A DNA stretch of 64,000 nt. Source: Paenibacillus roseus. Lineage in GTDB: Bacteria; Bacillota; Bacilli; Paenibacillales; Paenibacillaceae. Position numbers and translations under genes: made by a program. The stretch covers positions 642,686-706,685 of the forward strand of contig NZ_JAELUP010000103.1 of the NCBI RefSeq assembly GCF_016424485.1, in the 5' to 3' direction. Positions 1 through 8,878 of the stretch are shown here, piece after piece. A model generated the notes under the pieces. That model was given only the letters and a program-made list of their open reading frames with translations, made no database searches and was not told the origin of the DNA. The first letter of the stretch is position 1. Every line of letters starts with the position of its first letter.

Positions 1-6
1 TTTTTT

Positions 7-645
7 ATGCTTCTGATTGTTGCGGCAAGCTCTGAAATCGTGTTTACAAGCCAATTTTTGCGTAAAAGCGATAATGATCATTTTGTTGTTCGCATCCATG
101 CCTTATACGGAATGATAAACTACAAACTTGAGATTCCGCTGTTCCGGTTCAAGGAGGGCAATATCGAGTTTCTTCAAGAAAAAAGGAACTCCTATATGAT
201 TGGGGAAAACAAAAATAAAGGCGAGCACAAGGTAGGCGTGGAAACTGTAATGCGCAAACTGGATGAAGCAAGAACCTTGCTGCGGTATACGGATCATTTT
301 ACGGTTTGGCTGCGCAAAACTTTGTCCCATGTACGAATTGCTTCATGGGAATGGAACACGACAGTTGGCGCCGGAGATGCGGTATGGACCGCGATGACAA
401 CAGGCATGCTTTGGTCTGCTCAGACGGCGCTCCTTGGCGTGCTTTCTCAATTTATGAGGCTGACTGTTGAGCCGCAAACCCGCGTGCAGCCGCTGTATAA
501 CCAAACGTATTTTTCCACTGAATGGTCCTGCATAGCTAAAATGAGCTTCGGATATGCTATTCTTGCCGGACTAAAGCTTTTGGTTCGCATTAAAAAGGTG
601 AAAGGAGGCTTTACAGTATGGCAGAACATCCTATTCAAGGCTTAA
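7..645 (+). CDS. DUF2953 family protein (YtfI-like), N-terminus probably cut by window edge
   Basis: The 212-residue product resembles the DUF2953/YtfI family, found next to ytfJ in spore formers. The reaction or role is unknown. A hydrophobic stretch at about residues 121-149 follows a WEWNTTVGAGDA-type sequence, and a second hydrophobic patch lies near residues 178-194, so it is probably membrane-associated. The frame stays open upstream of the ATG to the window edge and the usual N-terminal membrane anchor is short, so the true start is probably outside the window. Its end overlaps the next gene by 28 bases, which suggests translational coupling with the GerW-type spore protein. The family call comes from sequence resemblance plus neighbourhood. 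Confidence 0.8.
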   Translation: MLLIVAASSEIVFTSQFLRKSDNDHFVVRIHALYGMINYKLEIPLFRFKEGNIEFLQEKRNSYMIGENKNKGEHKVGVETVMRKLDEARTLLRYTDHFTVWLRKTLSHVRIASWEWNTTVGAGDAVWTAMTTGMLWSAQTALLGVLSQFMRLTVEPQTRVQPLYNQTYFSTEWSCIAKMSFGYAILAGLKLLVRIKKVKGGFTVWQNILFKA

Positions 646-1079
646 TGCAGACCGCAATGGAAAATATTAAAGAAATGGTGGATGTTAATACAATCGTCGG
701 TGATCCGGTTCAAACTCCAGATGGTAGTGTTATTATGCCGATCTCTAAAGTAGGGTTTGGTTTTGTAGCCGGAGGCAGCGATATTCGTACCGAGCATTCC
801 GATCATCATCAGCATGGCACGGATGCGCATAACGCCTCCGTATCCTTGCCGTTTGGTGGAGGAAGCGGGGGCGGCGTATCGATTACGCCAATCGCTTTTC
901 TCGTTGTTGGCACTCAAGGAGTGAAGGTTGTGCCGCTGGACAACCAGACACATCTGATCGAGCGTGTGATCGATTCCGCGCCGAAAGTATTCGATAAAAT
1001 TCAAACGATGTTCAAGCATAACGGTACAACCGGCGCGGACATCAGCGATTCCACGGTCCTGATTGCCGATACCGAATAA
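618..1079 (+). CDS. ytfJ: GerW family sporulation protein YtfJ
   Basis: This 153-residue protein belongs to the YtfJ/GerW family, spore proteins needed for normal germination in Bacillus. The N-terminal part carries the family-typical stretch HPIQGLMQTAMENIKEMVDV. A middle part follows with PVQTPDGSVIMPISKVGFGF, then a glycine-rich segment (GGGSGGG) and VTPIAFLVVG-like sequence. The length fits the family. An AAAGGAGG ribosome binding site sits just before the ATG, inside the end of the preceding gene. A hairpin terminator follows. The biochemical activity is not known. Confidence 0.93.
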   Translation: MAEHPIQGLMQTAMENIKEMVDVNTIVGDPVQTPDGSVIMPISKVGFGFVAGGSDIRTEHSDHHQHGTDAHNASVSLPFGGGSGGGVSITPIAFLVVGTQGVKVVPLDNQTHLIERVIDSAPKVFDKIQTMFKHNGTTGADISDSTVLIADTE

Positions 1080-1129
1080 GCGTATTATCCGGATAAGTCT
1101 GTTAAAAACTTATTTGCCAAGCAGCATAG

Positions 1130-1165
1130 ACGCCGAAATCCCTCTTGAGGGTTTCGGCGTTTTTA
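1130..1165 (+). terminator. Rho-independent terminator after ytfJ
   Basis: An inverted repeat ACGCCGAAATCCCTC / GAGGGTTTCGGCGT is followed directly by a T-run. It should end the ytfI-ytfJ transcript before dacB. Confidence 0.85.
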
Positions 1166-1314
1166 TATTGCCCTCGGCAAGGAATTTGTTGTGAACGAGG
1201 GCGAGGGGACATAAGCTCAATTCTAGGCACATATAATGTACAAGACCCTGATGACAAGCAGTGGCTTGGGAAGAAAGTATTCGTGAACATTTGGTTGAAA
1301 GCGAGGAATGACGG

Positions 1315-2478
1315 GTGGTAATTAGGCGAACTGGCAATCGCGCAACAATCGCAATAATATGGTTATGTATATTGGGACTGCTGTCCGTTACCGGCGGAGT
1401 GCCTTATGTCGAAGCGAGCAAAGCCCCAGAAGCTCCGGGTGTTCATGCCAAGGCGGCAGCACTGGTTGATGTGGCATCCGGACGAATCCTCTTTTCTCAA
1501 AACGGCGATGAACAGATGCTGATTGCAAGTCTGACTAAAATTATGACAGCCATTGTCGCGATAGAGCATGGAAATCTGTCCGACACCGTCAAGGTGAGCA
1601 AACGGGCATTCGGCAAGGAGGGCTCGTCCATCTACTTGAAACTGGGCGAGGAAATGACTCTGCAAAACATGTTGTACGGATTGATGCTGCGCTCGGGGAA
1701 TGATGCGGCGACGGCAATTGCCGAGCATGTAGGCGGCTCAGAAGAGGGTTTTGTCGTGCTTATGAATGAGAAAGCCAAGTGGCTGGGCCTGGAGCATACC
1801 CATTTTACAAATCCGCACGGTCTTGATCACAAGGAGCATTATTCGACGGCCAATGATTTGGCCAAGCTTGCGGCCTATGCGCTGCGGAACAATGATTTCC
1901 GTGAAATCGTGAAAACAAAGACAAAACAAGTAGGGGAACGGGACTATTCCTGGAAGAATAAAAACAAAATGCTCTTTATGTACGAAGGGGCGGACGGGGT
2001 TAAGACAGGTTATACGAAAAAGGCTTTTCGGACATTGGTCAGCTCGGCTACACGCAATGGCCAACAGCTTGCTGCCGTGACGCTCAATGACGGCAATGAC
2101 TGGGTAGATCATTCCGTCATGCTGGACTTTGGCTTTGAGAATTACCCGCTGCACGATCTGGTCAGGGATGGCCAACGGCTTGCCGGGTACCCGTATAAGG
2201 TAGATCGAACCTTCCAGTTCCCGCTGACCGAGGAAGAGCGTTCATTGATCAAGACCAAATTAGTCTTGCAAAACAAGGCGACGACGGATTATGCACTCGG
2301 GGCTAGAGGCGGGCTGGAGTTGTATTTAGGTCATGAGAAAATAGGTACGGTTGCGGTTCGGGATTACGAGCCAGGGCTGAATGCGGCGGGCGAAGCCGAG
2401 TCAAGCATGGCTCCGGGCAGCCGCTCTATCTCTTGGCTCCAATCCTTGCAGCTGGCTCTGAAAAACTTGTTTAGTTAG
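1315..2478 (+). CDS. dacB: D-alanyl-D-alanine carboxypeptidase, PBP5* type (DacB)
   Basis: A penicillin-binding protein of the S11 peptidase family that removes the terminal D-Ala from peptidoglycan stem peptides. The three active-site motifs are visible: SLTK (nucleophile Ser, about residue 72), SGN (about residue 128), and KTG (about residue 229). A hydrophobic signal sequence covers about residues 9-35 and fits export. The GTG at 1315 has a GAGGA ribosome binding site about seven bases upstream. The gene is followed 11 bases later by spmA and then spmB, the order of the B. subtilis dacB-spmA-spmB operon, in which PBP5* adjusts spore cortex cross-linking. That context favours DacB over the vegetative DacA or DacF. 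Confidence 0.93.
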   Translation: MVIRRTGNRATIAIIWLCILGLLSVTGGVPYVEASKAPEAPGVHAKAAALVDVASGRILFSQNGDEQMLIASLTKIMTAIVAIEHGNLSDTVKVSKRAFGKEGSSIYLKLGEEMTLQNMLYGLMLRSGNDAATAIAEHVGGSEEGFVVLMNEKAKWLGLEHTHFTNPHGLDHKEHYSTANDLAKLAAYALRNNDFREIVKTKTKQVGERDYSWKNKNKMLFMYEGADGVKTGYTKKAFRTLVSSATRNGQQLAAVTLNDGNDWVDHSVMLDFGFENYPLHDLVRDGQRLAGYPYKVDRTFQFPLTEEERSLIKTKLVLQNKATTDYALGARGGLELYLGHEKIGTVAVRDYEPGLNAAGEAESSMAPGSRSISWLQSLQLALKNLFS

Positions 2479-2489
2479 GAGGGGCGAAT

Positions 2490-3152
2490 ATGGTCAACTG
2501 GATTTGGCTGCTATTAATCGTAATCAGCATCGTATTTGCCGCTGCGACAGGAAAGGTGGAGGCGGTGACGGAGGCCGCTTTTGATGGCGCCAAAACAGGC
2601 GTAACCGTAAGCTTCGGCCTGATTAGCATTCTCGTATTTTGGCTGGGAATGATGCGAATTGGGGAGGATGCGGGTCTGCTCGCCAAGCTGGCTCGCTTGC
2701 TTGGTCCCTTGGTCCGCTTTTTGTTCCCCGATGTGCCGCGCAACCACCCGGCAATGGGCTATATTATGACGAATATGAGCGCTAACATCCTGGGCCTTGG
2801 CAATGCTGCAACGCCGATGGGAATTAAGGCGATGCAGGAGTTGCAGAAGCTTAACCCGGACAAGGATACGGCAACACCTGCCATGTGTACGCTGTTGGCG
2901 CTTAATACATCAAGTATTACGCTCATTCCAACGACGCTGATTGCGATCCGCATGAATTTCGGTTCGGCGCATCCAGCGGAAATTGTCGGCACGACCCTCA
3001 TTGCTACCGCAATCGCGACCGTAGCGGCGATACTTGCCGACAGATGGTTTCGCAGGCGGGTACCGCCTCACCAGCTTGCAATAAACAACACAAGCGCCAG
3101 CAATCGCAGTGGCGCTGCAGGCGGCTCGAAGGAGGTGAACAGCGGTGTATGA
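2490..3152 (+). CDS. spmA: Spore maturation protein A
   Basis: A 220-residue integral membrane protein of the nucleoside-recognition (Gate) domain family. Its hydrophobic segments alternate with family motifs such as FPDVPRNHPAMGYIMTNMSA and the GLGNAATPMG stretch. In B. subtilis SpmA and SpmB are needed together for normal spore core dehydration and heat resistance. The transport substrate, if any, is not established. The ATG is preceded by GGAGGGG. It is the middle gene of the dacB-spmA-spmB operon and overlaps spmB by eight bases. Confidence 0.95.
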   Translation: MVNWIWLLLIVISIVFAAATGKVEAVTEAAFDGAKTGVTVSFGLISILVFWLGMMRIGEDAGLLAKLARLLGPLVRFLFPDVPRNHPAMGYIMTNMSANILGLGNAATPMGIKAMQELQKLNPDKDTATPAMCTLLALNTSSITLIPTTLIAIRMNFGSAHPAEIVGTTLIATAIATVAAILADRWFRRRVPPHQLAINNTSASNRSGAAGGSKEVNSGV

Positions 3153-3678
3153 GTTTGTGTCCATGCTCTCGATTTGGGCCATTCCGATGATGATCGTTTT
3201 CATTCCGCTGTATGCTGCATTTCACAAAGTACCTGTATATGAATCCTTTGTAGATGGAGCCAAGGGCGGCTTTGATACTGCGATTCAAATTATTCCGCAT
3301 CTCGTGGGGATGATGGTTGCCATCAGCATGTTTCGCGCTTCCGGGGCAATGGAGTTGATGGTACAAGCTATACGTCCGCTGTTTGACATCCTGGGCATCC
3401 CGAGCGAGGTGTTGCCGCTGGGAGCATTGCGTCCGTTGACTGGAGCCGGTTCGCTTGCGTATACGACGGAACTGATCAAGACATACGGCCCGGATTCCAT
3501 GATCGGGCGAATCGCTTCTACAATTCAGGGCAGCACCGACACGACGCTTTATGTATTAACGGTATACTTTGGCGCTATCGGTATCCGCAAGACACGCTAT
3601 GCGCTGAAGGTCGGACTCTTCTCTGATCTCGTCGGATTTGCGGCTGCTATAGCAATCTGCCTGCTTATTTTCGCCTGA
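3145..3678 (+). CDS. spmB: Spore maturation protein B
   Basis: A 177-residue membrane protein, the partner of SpmA in the same Gate-domain family. Family-typical motifs include ALRPLTGAGSLAYTTELIK and the IQGSTDTTLYVL segment. The GTG start at 3145 lies inside the end of spmA and is served by an AAGGAGGTG ribosome binding site, so the two genes should be translationally coupled. An imperfect terminator follows. The role (spore dehydration and maturation) is inferred from the family and operon order. Confidence 0.95.
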   Translation: MYEFVSMLSIWAIPMMIVFIPLYAAFHKVPVYESFVDGAKGGFDTAIQIIPHLVGMMVAISMFRASGAMELMVQAIRPLFDILGIPSEVLPLGALRPLTGAGSLAYTTELIKTYGPDSMIGRIASTIQGSTDTTLYVLTVYFGAIGIRKTRYALKVGLFSDLVGFAAAIAICLLIFA

Positions 3679-3688
3679 TTTATAACCC

Positions 3689-3735
3689 AAAGAATGTCTC
3701 TGAGGCTTCGGCACAGAAGGCATTCTTTTTATTTT
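3689..3735 (+). terminator. Probable terminator after spmB
   Basis: AAGAATG and CATTCTT arms flank an imperfect inner stem with a CTTCGG-like loop, followed by TTTTTATTTTATTT. It separates the spm operon from rluB. Confidence 0.6.
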
Positions 3736-3848
3736 ATTTGTGGAAGAACCTCCCACACGAAGGCACTTGCTCGACTTTTCCGAGAAAAAGCAGCGTCCGC
3801 TTGTGCTTTCCTTGCCATATAGGTATGATGGAGAATGAGGTGAAAGTA

Positions 3849-4601
3849 TTGGAACGTTTACAGAAAATTTTGGCGCAAGCCGGTGTCGCATCGCGACGCA
3901 AATGTGAGGAATTAATTTTGGCCGGACAGGTCGAGGTGAACGGAGAAAAGGTATCTGAGTTGGGCGCCAAGGCCGACCCGGCTGTGGATGTCATTAGCGT
4001 GAACGGCAAGGTGATTAAAGGGGAAAAGAAGCTGTACCTGATGTTCAACAAGCCTAAAGGGGTTATTACGAGCGCCAAAGACCCTGAGGGCCGCAAAATT
4101 GTATCCGACTTCCTCAAGGATATCAAAGAGCGCGTCTATCCAGTCGGACGTCTGGATTATGATACGGAAGGGCTGCTGCTGCTTACCAATGACGGGCAGT
4201 TCGCCAATTTGCTAACGCATCCGAAACATCATGTTCCCAAGACTTATCTAGCTACGGTCAAGGGGGTGCCCCACGGCACAAGTCTGGAGCAACTGGCGCA
4301 AGGAATTCAGCTTGAGGACGGCATGACTGCGCCGGCAGAGCTCGAGTATCAGGATGTGGACCCGGAGAAAAAACAGGCCACCATTACAATTACGATTCAT
4401 GAGGGACGGAACAGACAAGTTCGGCGCATGTTTGAAGCAATCGGACATCCGGTTATCCGCCTTAAGCGAATTCGTTTCGGAGAGCTTGGCTTGCAAAATC
4501 TCCAGCGAGGCAAATACCGTCATTTAACGCCGAAGGAAGTGCAGGAGCTGCTGGCTATCGCCGCGAAAGCCGCCAAGTCACATAATATTCATAATAAATA
4601 A
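3849..4601 (+). CDS. rluB: 23S rRNA pseudouridine(2605) synthase RluB family
   Basis: A 250-residue pseudouridine synthase of the RsuA/RluB family, expected to modify a uridine in domain V of 23S rRNA. An N-terminal S4 RNA-binding domain (MERLQKILAQAGVASRRKCE, residues 1-60) precedes the catalytic domain. The catalytic Asp sits in GRLDYDTEGLLLLTNDG, and a late motif reads GRNRQVRRMFEAIGHPV. An in-frame ATG lies 111 bases upstream. I chose the TTG at 3849 because it has a GAGGTG site six bases away and gives the usual family N-terminus. It lies between spmB and resA, as in B. subtilis. Confidence 0.93.
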   Translation: MERLQKILAQAGVASRRKCEELILAGQVEVNGEKVSELGAKADPAVDVISVNGKVIKGEKKLYLMFNKPKGVITSAKDPEGRKIVSDFLKDIKERVYPVGRLDYDTEGLLLLTNDGQFANLLTHPKHHVPKTYLATVKGVPHGTSLEQLAQGIQLEDGMTAPAELEYQDVDPEKKQATITITIHEGRNRQVRRMFEAIGHPVIRLKRIRFGELGLQNLQRGKYRHLTPKEVQELLAIAAKAAKSHNIHNK

Positions 4602-4616
4602 CCGCCAAAGTAACTT

Positions 4617-4639
4617 CATGTTCGATATAATGTAACATG
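4617..4639 (+). promoter_or_regulatory. Putative resA promoter -10 inside an inverted repeat
   Basis: A TATAAT hexamer (4626-4631) sits between the arms of a perfect inverted repeat, CATGTT (4617-4622) and AACATG (4634-4639). The position about 35-55 bases before resA makes it a candidate promoter/operator. No convincing -35 hexamer is visible, which would fit dependence on an activator. That last point is inference. Confidence 0.35.
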
Positions 4640-4671
4640 TAATTGAATGTTTGTCAGGTGGTGAATAAAAG

Positions 4672-5202
4672 ATGGGAGCTTACCGCAAGAAAGTTCAAAT
4701 CGCGATTTTAATTCTTGTCGTTCTGATCGGCGGTTTTGCCATTGGCAACGCGTTGTTCAAAAACGATTCCAAAGTACCGGGCGTTGGTGACAGTCCCCCC
4801 GGTTTTTCATTGTTCGATTTGAATGGAAACGCGCACAATCTTTCGGACTATGAAGGAAAGCCGCTCATCATTACATTCTGGGGCACCTTTTGCCCGCCAT
4901 GCGTAAAAGAACTGCCGGAGTTTCAGCGGTTATATGACAAATGGCAAAGCAAGGGACTGGAAGTGCTGGCTATAAACCTTAGTGAAGCGGATTTGCCGGT
5001 TCAAAATTTTGTGAGCAAACTTAACCTGAATTTTACTGTGTTGCGTGACGTCAACCGCAAGGTGGAACGTCAATACGGTTTGCGCTCGTATCCCACGACG
5101 TTCTTTGTCAAACCGGATGGTACGATCTCGGAGATTGCGATCACCGCAATGACGGAGAAGCAGATTCAGGAGCGTGTGGAAAAACTGTTCCAGTCGAGCT
5201 AG
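4672..5202 (+). CDS. resA: Thiol-disulfide oxidoreductase ResA (cytochrome c biogenesis)
   Basis: A membrane-anchored thioredoxin-like protein of 176 residues that reduces the haem-binding cysteines of apocytochrome c on the outer side of the membrane. An N-terminal transmembrane anchor covers about residues 9-27. The active site is WGTFCPPC (Cys-Pro-Pro-Cys near residues 74-77). A cis-proline region appears as SYPTTFFVKPDG. First gene of resABCDE; 20 bases separate it from resB. The ATG has a GGTGG site about ten bases upstream. Confidence 0.95.
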   Translation: MGAYRKKVQIAILILVVLIGGFAIGNALFKNDSKVPGVGDSPPGFSLFDLNGNAHNLSDYEGKPLIITFWGTFCPPCVKELPEFQRLYDKWQSKGLEVLAINLSEADLPVQNFVSKLNLNFTVLRDVNRKVERQYGLRSYPTTFFVKPDGTISEIAITAMTEKQIQERVEKLFQSS

Positions 5203-5222
5203 ACGAAAGGGGGGCTCTCTCA

Positions 5223-6875
5223 TTGTTTCAAAACACGAAATGTGAGTGCGGCCATCAAAATCATGTAGGAACCGTGCTCTGCGAATCCTGCGGCAAGCCG
5301 CTCGGCGAACAGCTGCTGTCGGACGAGCCGCTTGAGATGCGCTATGACGGGGTTGCACGCCGTTCACAGAAGGCAAACCCTAATTTTATTGATAAGATCT
5401 GGAATTTCTTTTCTTCCGTCAAGATCGCTGTTTACTTGATTATTATTACTTTGCTGGCCTCTGCGCTCGGGACTATTTTCCGGCAGGAAAGTCTTCTGAG
5501 TGAAGACCCGGCAACCTACTACGAGATTCAGCATGGCACCATCGGGAAAATCTATTACATGCTCGGGCTGTCGCGCACCTATGAGTCCTGGTGGTTTACG
5601 ACGCTGCTCGTCATGATCGGCACTTCGCTGGTTGTCTGTTCCCTTGACCGGGTACTGCCGCTTTACCGTGCGCTGTCCAAGCAGCAAATACGCAAGCATT
5701 TGCACTTTATACTCCGACAGAAGGTTGTACATAAGACGCAAATTTCCGGAGACGAGACAGAGTTCATCAACAAGCTGGGGGAACAGCTGAAGAAAAAGCG
5801 CTATCGCGTTCACCAGGACGGAACCGCGCTGCTTGCCGAGAAAAACAGATTTAGCCGCTGGGGCCCATATATTAACCATATCGGCCTGATTCTGTTCCTG
5901 CTGGCTGTGCTTGCCCGCAGCATCCCAGGCTTCCAAATGGACATGTATGTAGCGGTACAGCAAGGGCAAACGGTCGAAATTGAAGGGACGCCGTACTACA
6001 TTAAGAATGAGCAGTTCACGGTTGATTATTACACGGATGATGAACTTCCCGAGCCATTGAAGGGAACTGCCAGGCCCAAGCTTTTCGAAACAAAGGCTGT
6101 TCTTTATGAATGCACCGCAAATTGCAATAACTTGACACAGGAGCCTGTTCTGCAGGAGGTTTACCGACATGATATCGTGATGAACAATCCGATGGTCTAC
6201 GAAGGGCTGAAGGCTTACCAGTCGGGATTTGACGCAACACCTCGTCTTGAGGCTGTCAAGCCGGTACTCATCAACAAGGAAACAGGCGAAGAATTCGGTC
6301 CCTTTGATTTGGAGATACGAAACCCCAAAACCAGCTTTGAAGCAGGCCCTTACAAGCTTGAGCTCCGTTCGCAATTCATGGAGTTTGCCATTGATGAGAA
6401 CGGAGAGCCGACAACTTTGTCCAGAGATCCCAATGCACCGGCTTATTTGTTCATCCTGTCCGGTCCCGGATTGAAACAAGACGGAGAGCCTTATCTGTAT
6501 TTCCCGAATCAGATTGACAAGTTGCAATTCAATCAGGACGCGATCAACCGTCCGATTGCTGACCGCTTTGAGATCAAGGTCAATGGGATGGAAAATGTCA
6601 AGTTATCCGGGCCGATCACCTATTTAAATATCCGCAAGGATAAAGCGCTCCCTTATATTTGGATTGGGGCTACCATATCCATGATCGGACTCATTATGGG
6701 CTTTTACTGGCATCATCGCAGAGTATGGCTGCGGGTCGATAGTGGCGTGCTGTCGCTTGGAGCCCATACGAATAAAAATTTCTATGGAATGCGCAATGAT
6801 GTGGCATGGGCGCTTGGCAAGGCAGGCATTGAGGTTGATCCAAAATCGCTGGATAACGGAGGGAATAAAACGTGA
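5223..6875 (+). CDS. resB: Cytochrome c biogenesis protein ResB
   Basis: A 550-residue membrane protein of the ResB/Ccs1 family, which with ResC delivers haem across the membrane and ligates it to apocytochrome c (system II). A short Cys-rich segment opens the protein (CECGH, then CESCGKPL), as in the Bacillus homologue. Membrane segments follow at about residues 66-86, 118-140, and 210-235, then a long outer loop, and a last membrane segment near residues 478-500. The start is a TTG with a strong GGGGGG-type site. The stop overlaps the resC start by four bases. Confidence 0.94.
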   Translation: MFQNTKCECGHQNHVGTVLCESCGKPLGEQLLSDEPLEMRYDGVARRSQKANPNFIDKIWNFFSSVKIAVYLIIITLLASALGTIFRQESLLSEDPATYYEIQHGTIGKIYYMLGLSRTYESWWFTTLLVMIGTSLVVCSLDRVLPLYRALSKQQIRKHLHFILRQKVVHKTQISGDETEFINKLGEQLKKKRYRVHQDGTALLAEKNRFSRWGPYINHIGLILFLLAVLARSIPGFQMDMYVAVQQGQTVEIEGTPYYIKNEQFTVDYYTDDELPEPLKGTARPKLFETKAVLYECTANCNNLTQEPVLQEVYRHDIVMNNPMVYEGLKAYQSGFDATPRLEAVKPVLINKETGEEFGPFDLEIRNPKTSFEAGPYKLELRSQFMEFAIDENGEPTTLSRDPNAPAYLFILSGPGLKQDGEPYLYFPNQIDKLQFNQDAINRPIADRFEIKVNGMENVKLSGPITYLNIRKDKALPYIWIGATISMIGLIMGFYWHHRRVWLRVDSGVLSLGAHTNKNFYGMRNDVAWALGKAGIEVDPKSLDNGGNKT

Positions 6876-8131
6876 GTTATGTTGAGTTCAGCAGTGATGC
6901 TTTTATTGCTGCTTTCTTTTTATATTGCTTCGGTTTCATCTTTTACATGATTGCTATTGGCGGGAAGAAGTGGAGCAATCGTGATCCGAAGGCGCATGTG
7001 AAGCGCTGGTCACGGATCGCGTTCATTGTATCCATTCTCGGACTCGCAGCTCACCTGACCTTTTTCTTCACCAGGTGGTATGGAAGCAAACAGATTCCAA
7101 CGAGCAATATGTATGAATTTATGACCTTTTTGGGCATGGCCATTATGATCGCATTTGTTATTATATTTGCGATCTACCGGACAGCGCTACTTGGCATGTT
7201 CGCTCTGCCGCTGACTATTATTATCGTGGCTTATGCTTCGGTATTTCCGCAAGAGGTGCAGCCTCTTATTCCATCACTGAACACGGTTTGGCTTAAAATT
7301 CATGTGACGACAGCTGCGCTGGGGGAAGCCTTCTTTGCGGTTGGTTTTGCAGCGGGACTGATGTATCTGCTCCGGGTTGTGGACTTTAAGCAGACCTCAA
7401 AGGCAGCCAAGCGGGCACAGCGTTGGGTTGAATTTACGCTTTATGTGCTGATCATCATAATCGGATTCATTATTACCGTGTTTGCGTTCCGCGGGGCTGG
7501 CTATGAAGCGGAATTTTTGCAGGAGAAAGTAACAATAGACAACCGTGGCCAGGAATCAACGGCAACAAATACCGTTGTGTATACGATGCCTCCAATCTTT
7601 AAACCCTATAATAGTGTAACTACGAGCATGGACAGCTTCCTGGGCATTCAGAAGCCGCTGCTTGAGGCGCCTTCCTGGATGAATGGTGTCAATGCAGGTC
7701 GTAAGCTGAACACAGTAGTCTGGTCGATCATTACGGGAAGCTTGTTGTATGGAGTTGCGCGGCTGCTGCTCAGGAAGCGCCTTGGAGCAGCCATTCACCC
7801 CTATATGGACGGCATTGACCCTGAAGATCTGGATGAAATCAGTTATCGAGCCATTGCCATCGGCTTTCCGATCTTTACACTTGGCGCGCTCATATTTGCG
7901 ATGATCTGGGCGAATATAGCCTGGTCGCGTTTTTGGGGTTGGGACCCTAAGGAGGTATGGGCCTTGATTACATGGCTGTACTACAGCGCCTATCTGCATC
8001 TGCGCCTGTCGCGCGGCTGGCAGGGACAGCGTTCAGCATGGCTGGCTGTGATTGGTTTTGTCATTGTAATGTTTACCCTGATCGGGGTAAATCTCATTAT
8101 CGCCGGTTTGCACTCTTATGCCGGTGTCTAA
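6872..8131 (+). CDS. resC: Cytochrome c biogenesis protein ResC (CcsA-type haem handling)
   Basis: A 419-residue polytopic membrane protein of the CcmC/CcsA family. The tryptophan-rich haem-binding (WWD) motif is visible as WGWDPKEVWALITWLYYSAY, with conserved His residues in neighbouring helices. It acts with ResB in haem delivery for cytochrome c. The GTG at 6872 overlaps the end of resB by four bases (GTGA). The next gene, resD, starts 28 bases after the stop. Confidence 0.95.
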   Translation: MSYVEFSSDAFIAAFFLYCFGFIFYMIAIGGKKWSNRDPKAHVKRWSRIAFIVSILGLAAHLTFFFTRWYGSKQIPTSNMYEFMTFLGMAIMIAFVIIFAIYRTALLGMFALPLTIIIVAYASVFPQEVQPLIPSLNTVWLKIHVTTAALGEAFFAVGFAAGLMYLLRVVDFKQTSKAAKRAQRWVEFTLYVLIIIIGFIITVFAFRGAGYEAEFLQEKVTIDNRGQESTATNTVVYTMPPIFKPYNSVTTSMDSFLGIQKPLLEAPSWMNGVNAGRKLNTVVWSIITGSLLYGVARLLLRKRLGAAIHPYMDGIDPEDLDEISYRAIAIGFPIFTLGALIFAMIWANIAWSRFWGWDPKEVWALITWLYYSAYLHLRLSRGWQGQRSAWLAVIGFVIVMFTLIGVNLIIAGLHSYAGV

Positions 8132-8159
8132 AATTACTGTGATGGAAGGAGCGAGGGCA

Positions 8160-8876
8160 ATGTCAGAACCGATACAACGTATTCTTGTTGTTGATGATGA
8201 AGAGCGTATCCGGCGGCTGTTGAAGATGTATCTGGAAAAGGAAGGCTATCAGATTGAAGAGGCGGAGGACGGGGAGAGCGCCCTCAGAATGGCAAGCGCC
8301 AATGATTATGATTTGATTCTGCTTGATGTCATGCTTCCCGGAATAGATGGTATTGAGGTGTGCTCCCGTCTTCGTCAGGTTAAATCCACACCTGTGATTA
8401 TGCTGACAGCCAAGGGCGAGGAGATGAACCGTGTCCAGGGCTTCGAGGTTGGTGCGGATGACTATGTGGTCAAACCGTTCAGTCCAAGGGAGGTCATCTA
8501 CCGGGTAAAGGCGATTCTGCGACGCTCTTCTGCCACGGCTTACTTGACGAAGGAAGCGAATTCCAGCAATAACATTGTGTTTCCTAACTTGATTATTGAG
8601 CATGATGCGCATCGGGTGACCGCAGGCGGTCAGGAGGTTAGCCTGACTCCCAAAGAATATGAACTGCTGCATTATCTGGCGATTTCGCCGGACAAGGTTT
8701 TTTCCCGCGAGGATCTGCTCAAGGACGTATGGAATTATGAGTTCTTTGGCGACCTTCGTACAGTCGATACACATGTCAAGCGGCTGCGCGAGAAGCTCAA
8801 CAAAGTATCGCCTGATGCTGCAGCGATGATTACCACGGTATGGGGCGTCGGTTATAAGCTTGAGGTTCCCAAGTAA
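8160..8876 (+). CDS. resD: Response regulator ResD (OmpR family)
   Basis: A 238-residue regulator with an N-terminal receiver domain (acidic pocket DDEE, phospho-acceptor Asp in LILLDVMLPG, Lys in VVKPFSP). It has a C-terminal winged-helix DNA-binding domain (LTPKEYELLHYLA, RTVDTHVKRLREKL, VWGVGYKLE). In Bacillus ResD controls genes of aerobic and anaerobic respiration. The ATG at 8160 was chosen over an upstream in-frame ATG because GGAAGGAG and GAGGG sit just before it. It is followed two bases after the stop by its sensor kinase gene. Confidence 0.95.
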   Translation: MSEPIQRILVVDDEERIRRLLKMYLEKEGYQIEEAEDGESALRMASANDYDLILLDVMLPGIDGIEVCSRLRQVKSTPVIMLTAKGEEMNRVQGFEVGADDYVVKPFSPREVIYRVKAILRRSSATAYLTKEANSSNNIVFPNLIIEHDAHRVTAGGQEVSLTPKEYELLHYLAISPDKVFSREDLLKDVWNYEFFGDLRTVDTHVKRLREKLNKVSPDAAAMITTVWGVGYKLEVPK

Positions 8877-8878
8877 CG

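Noticed and set aside
5364..6527. A 387-codon minus-strand reading frame opposite resB
   Set aside because: It overlaps a recognised gene in a conserved operon and lacks any family features.
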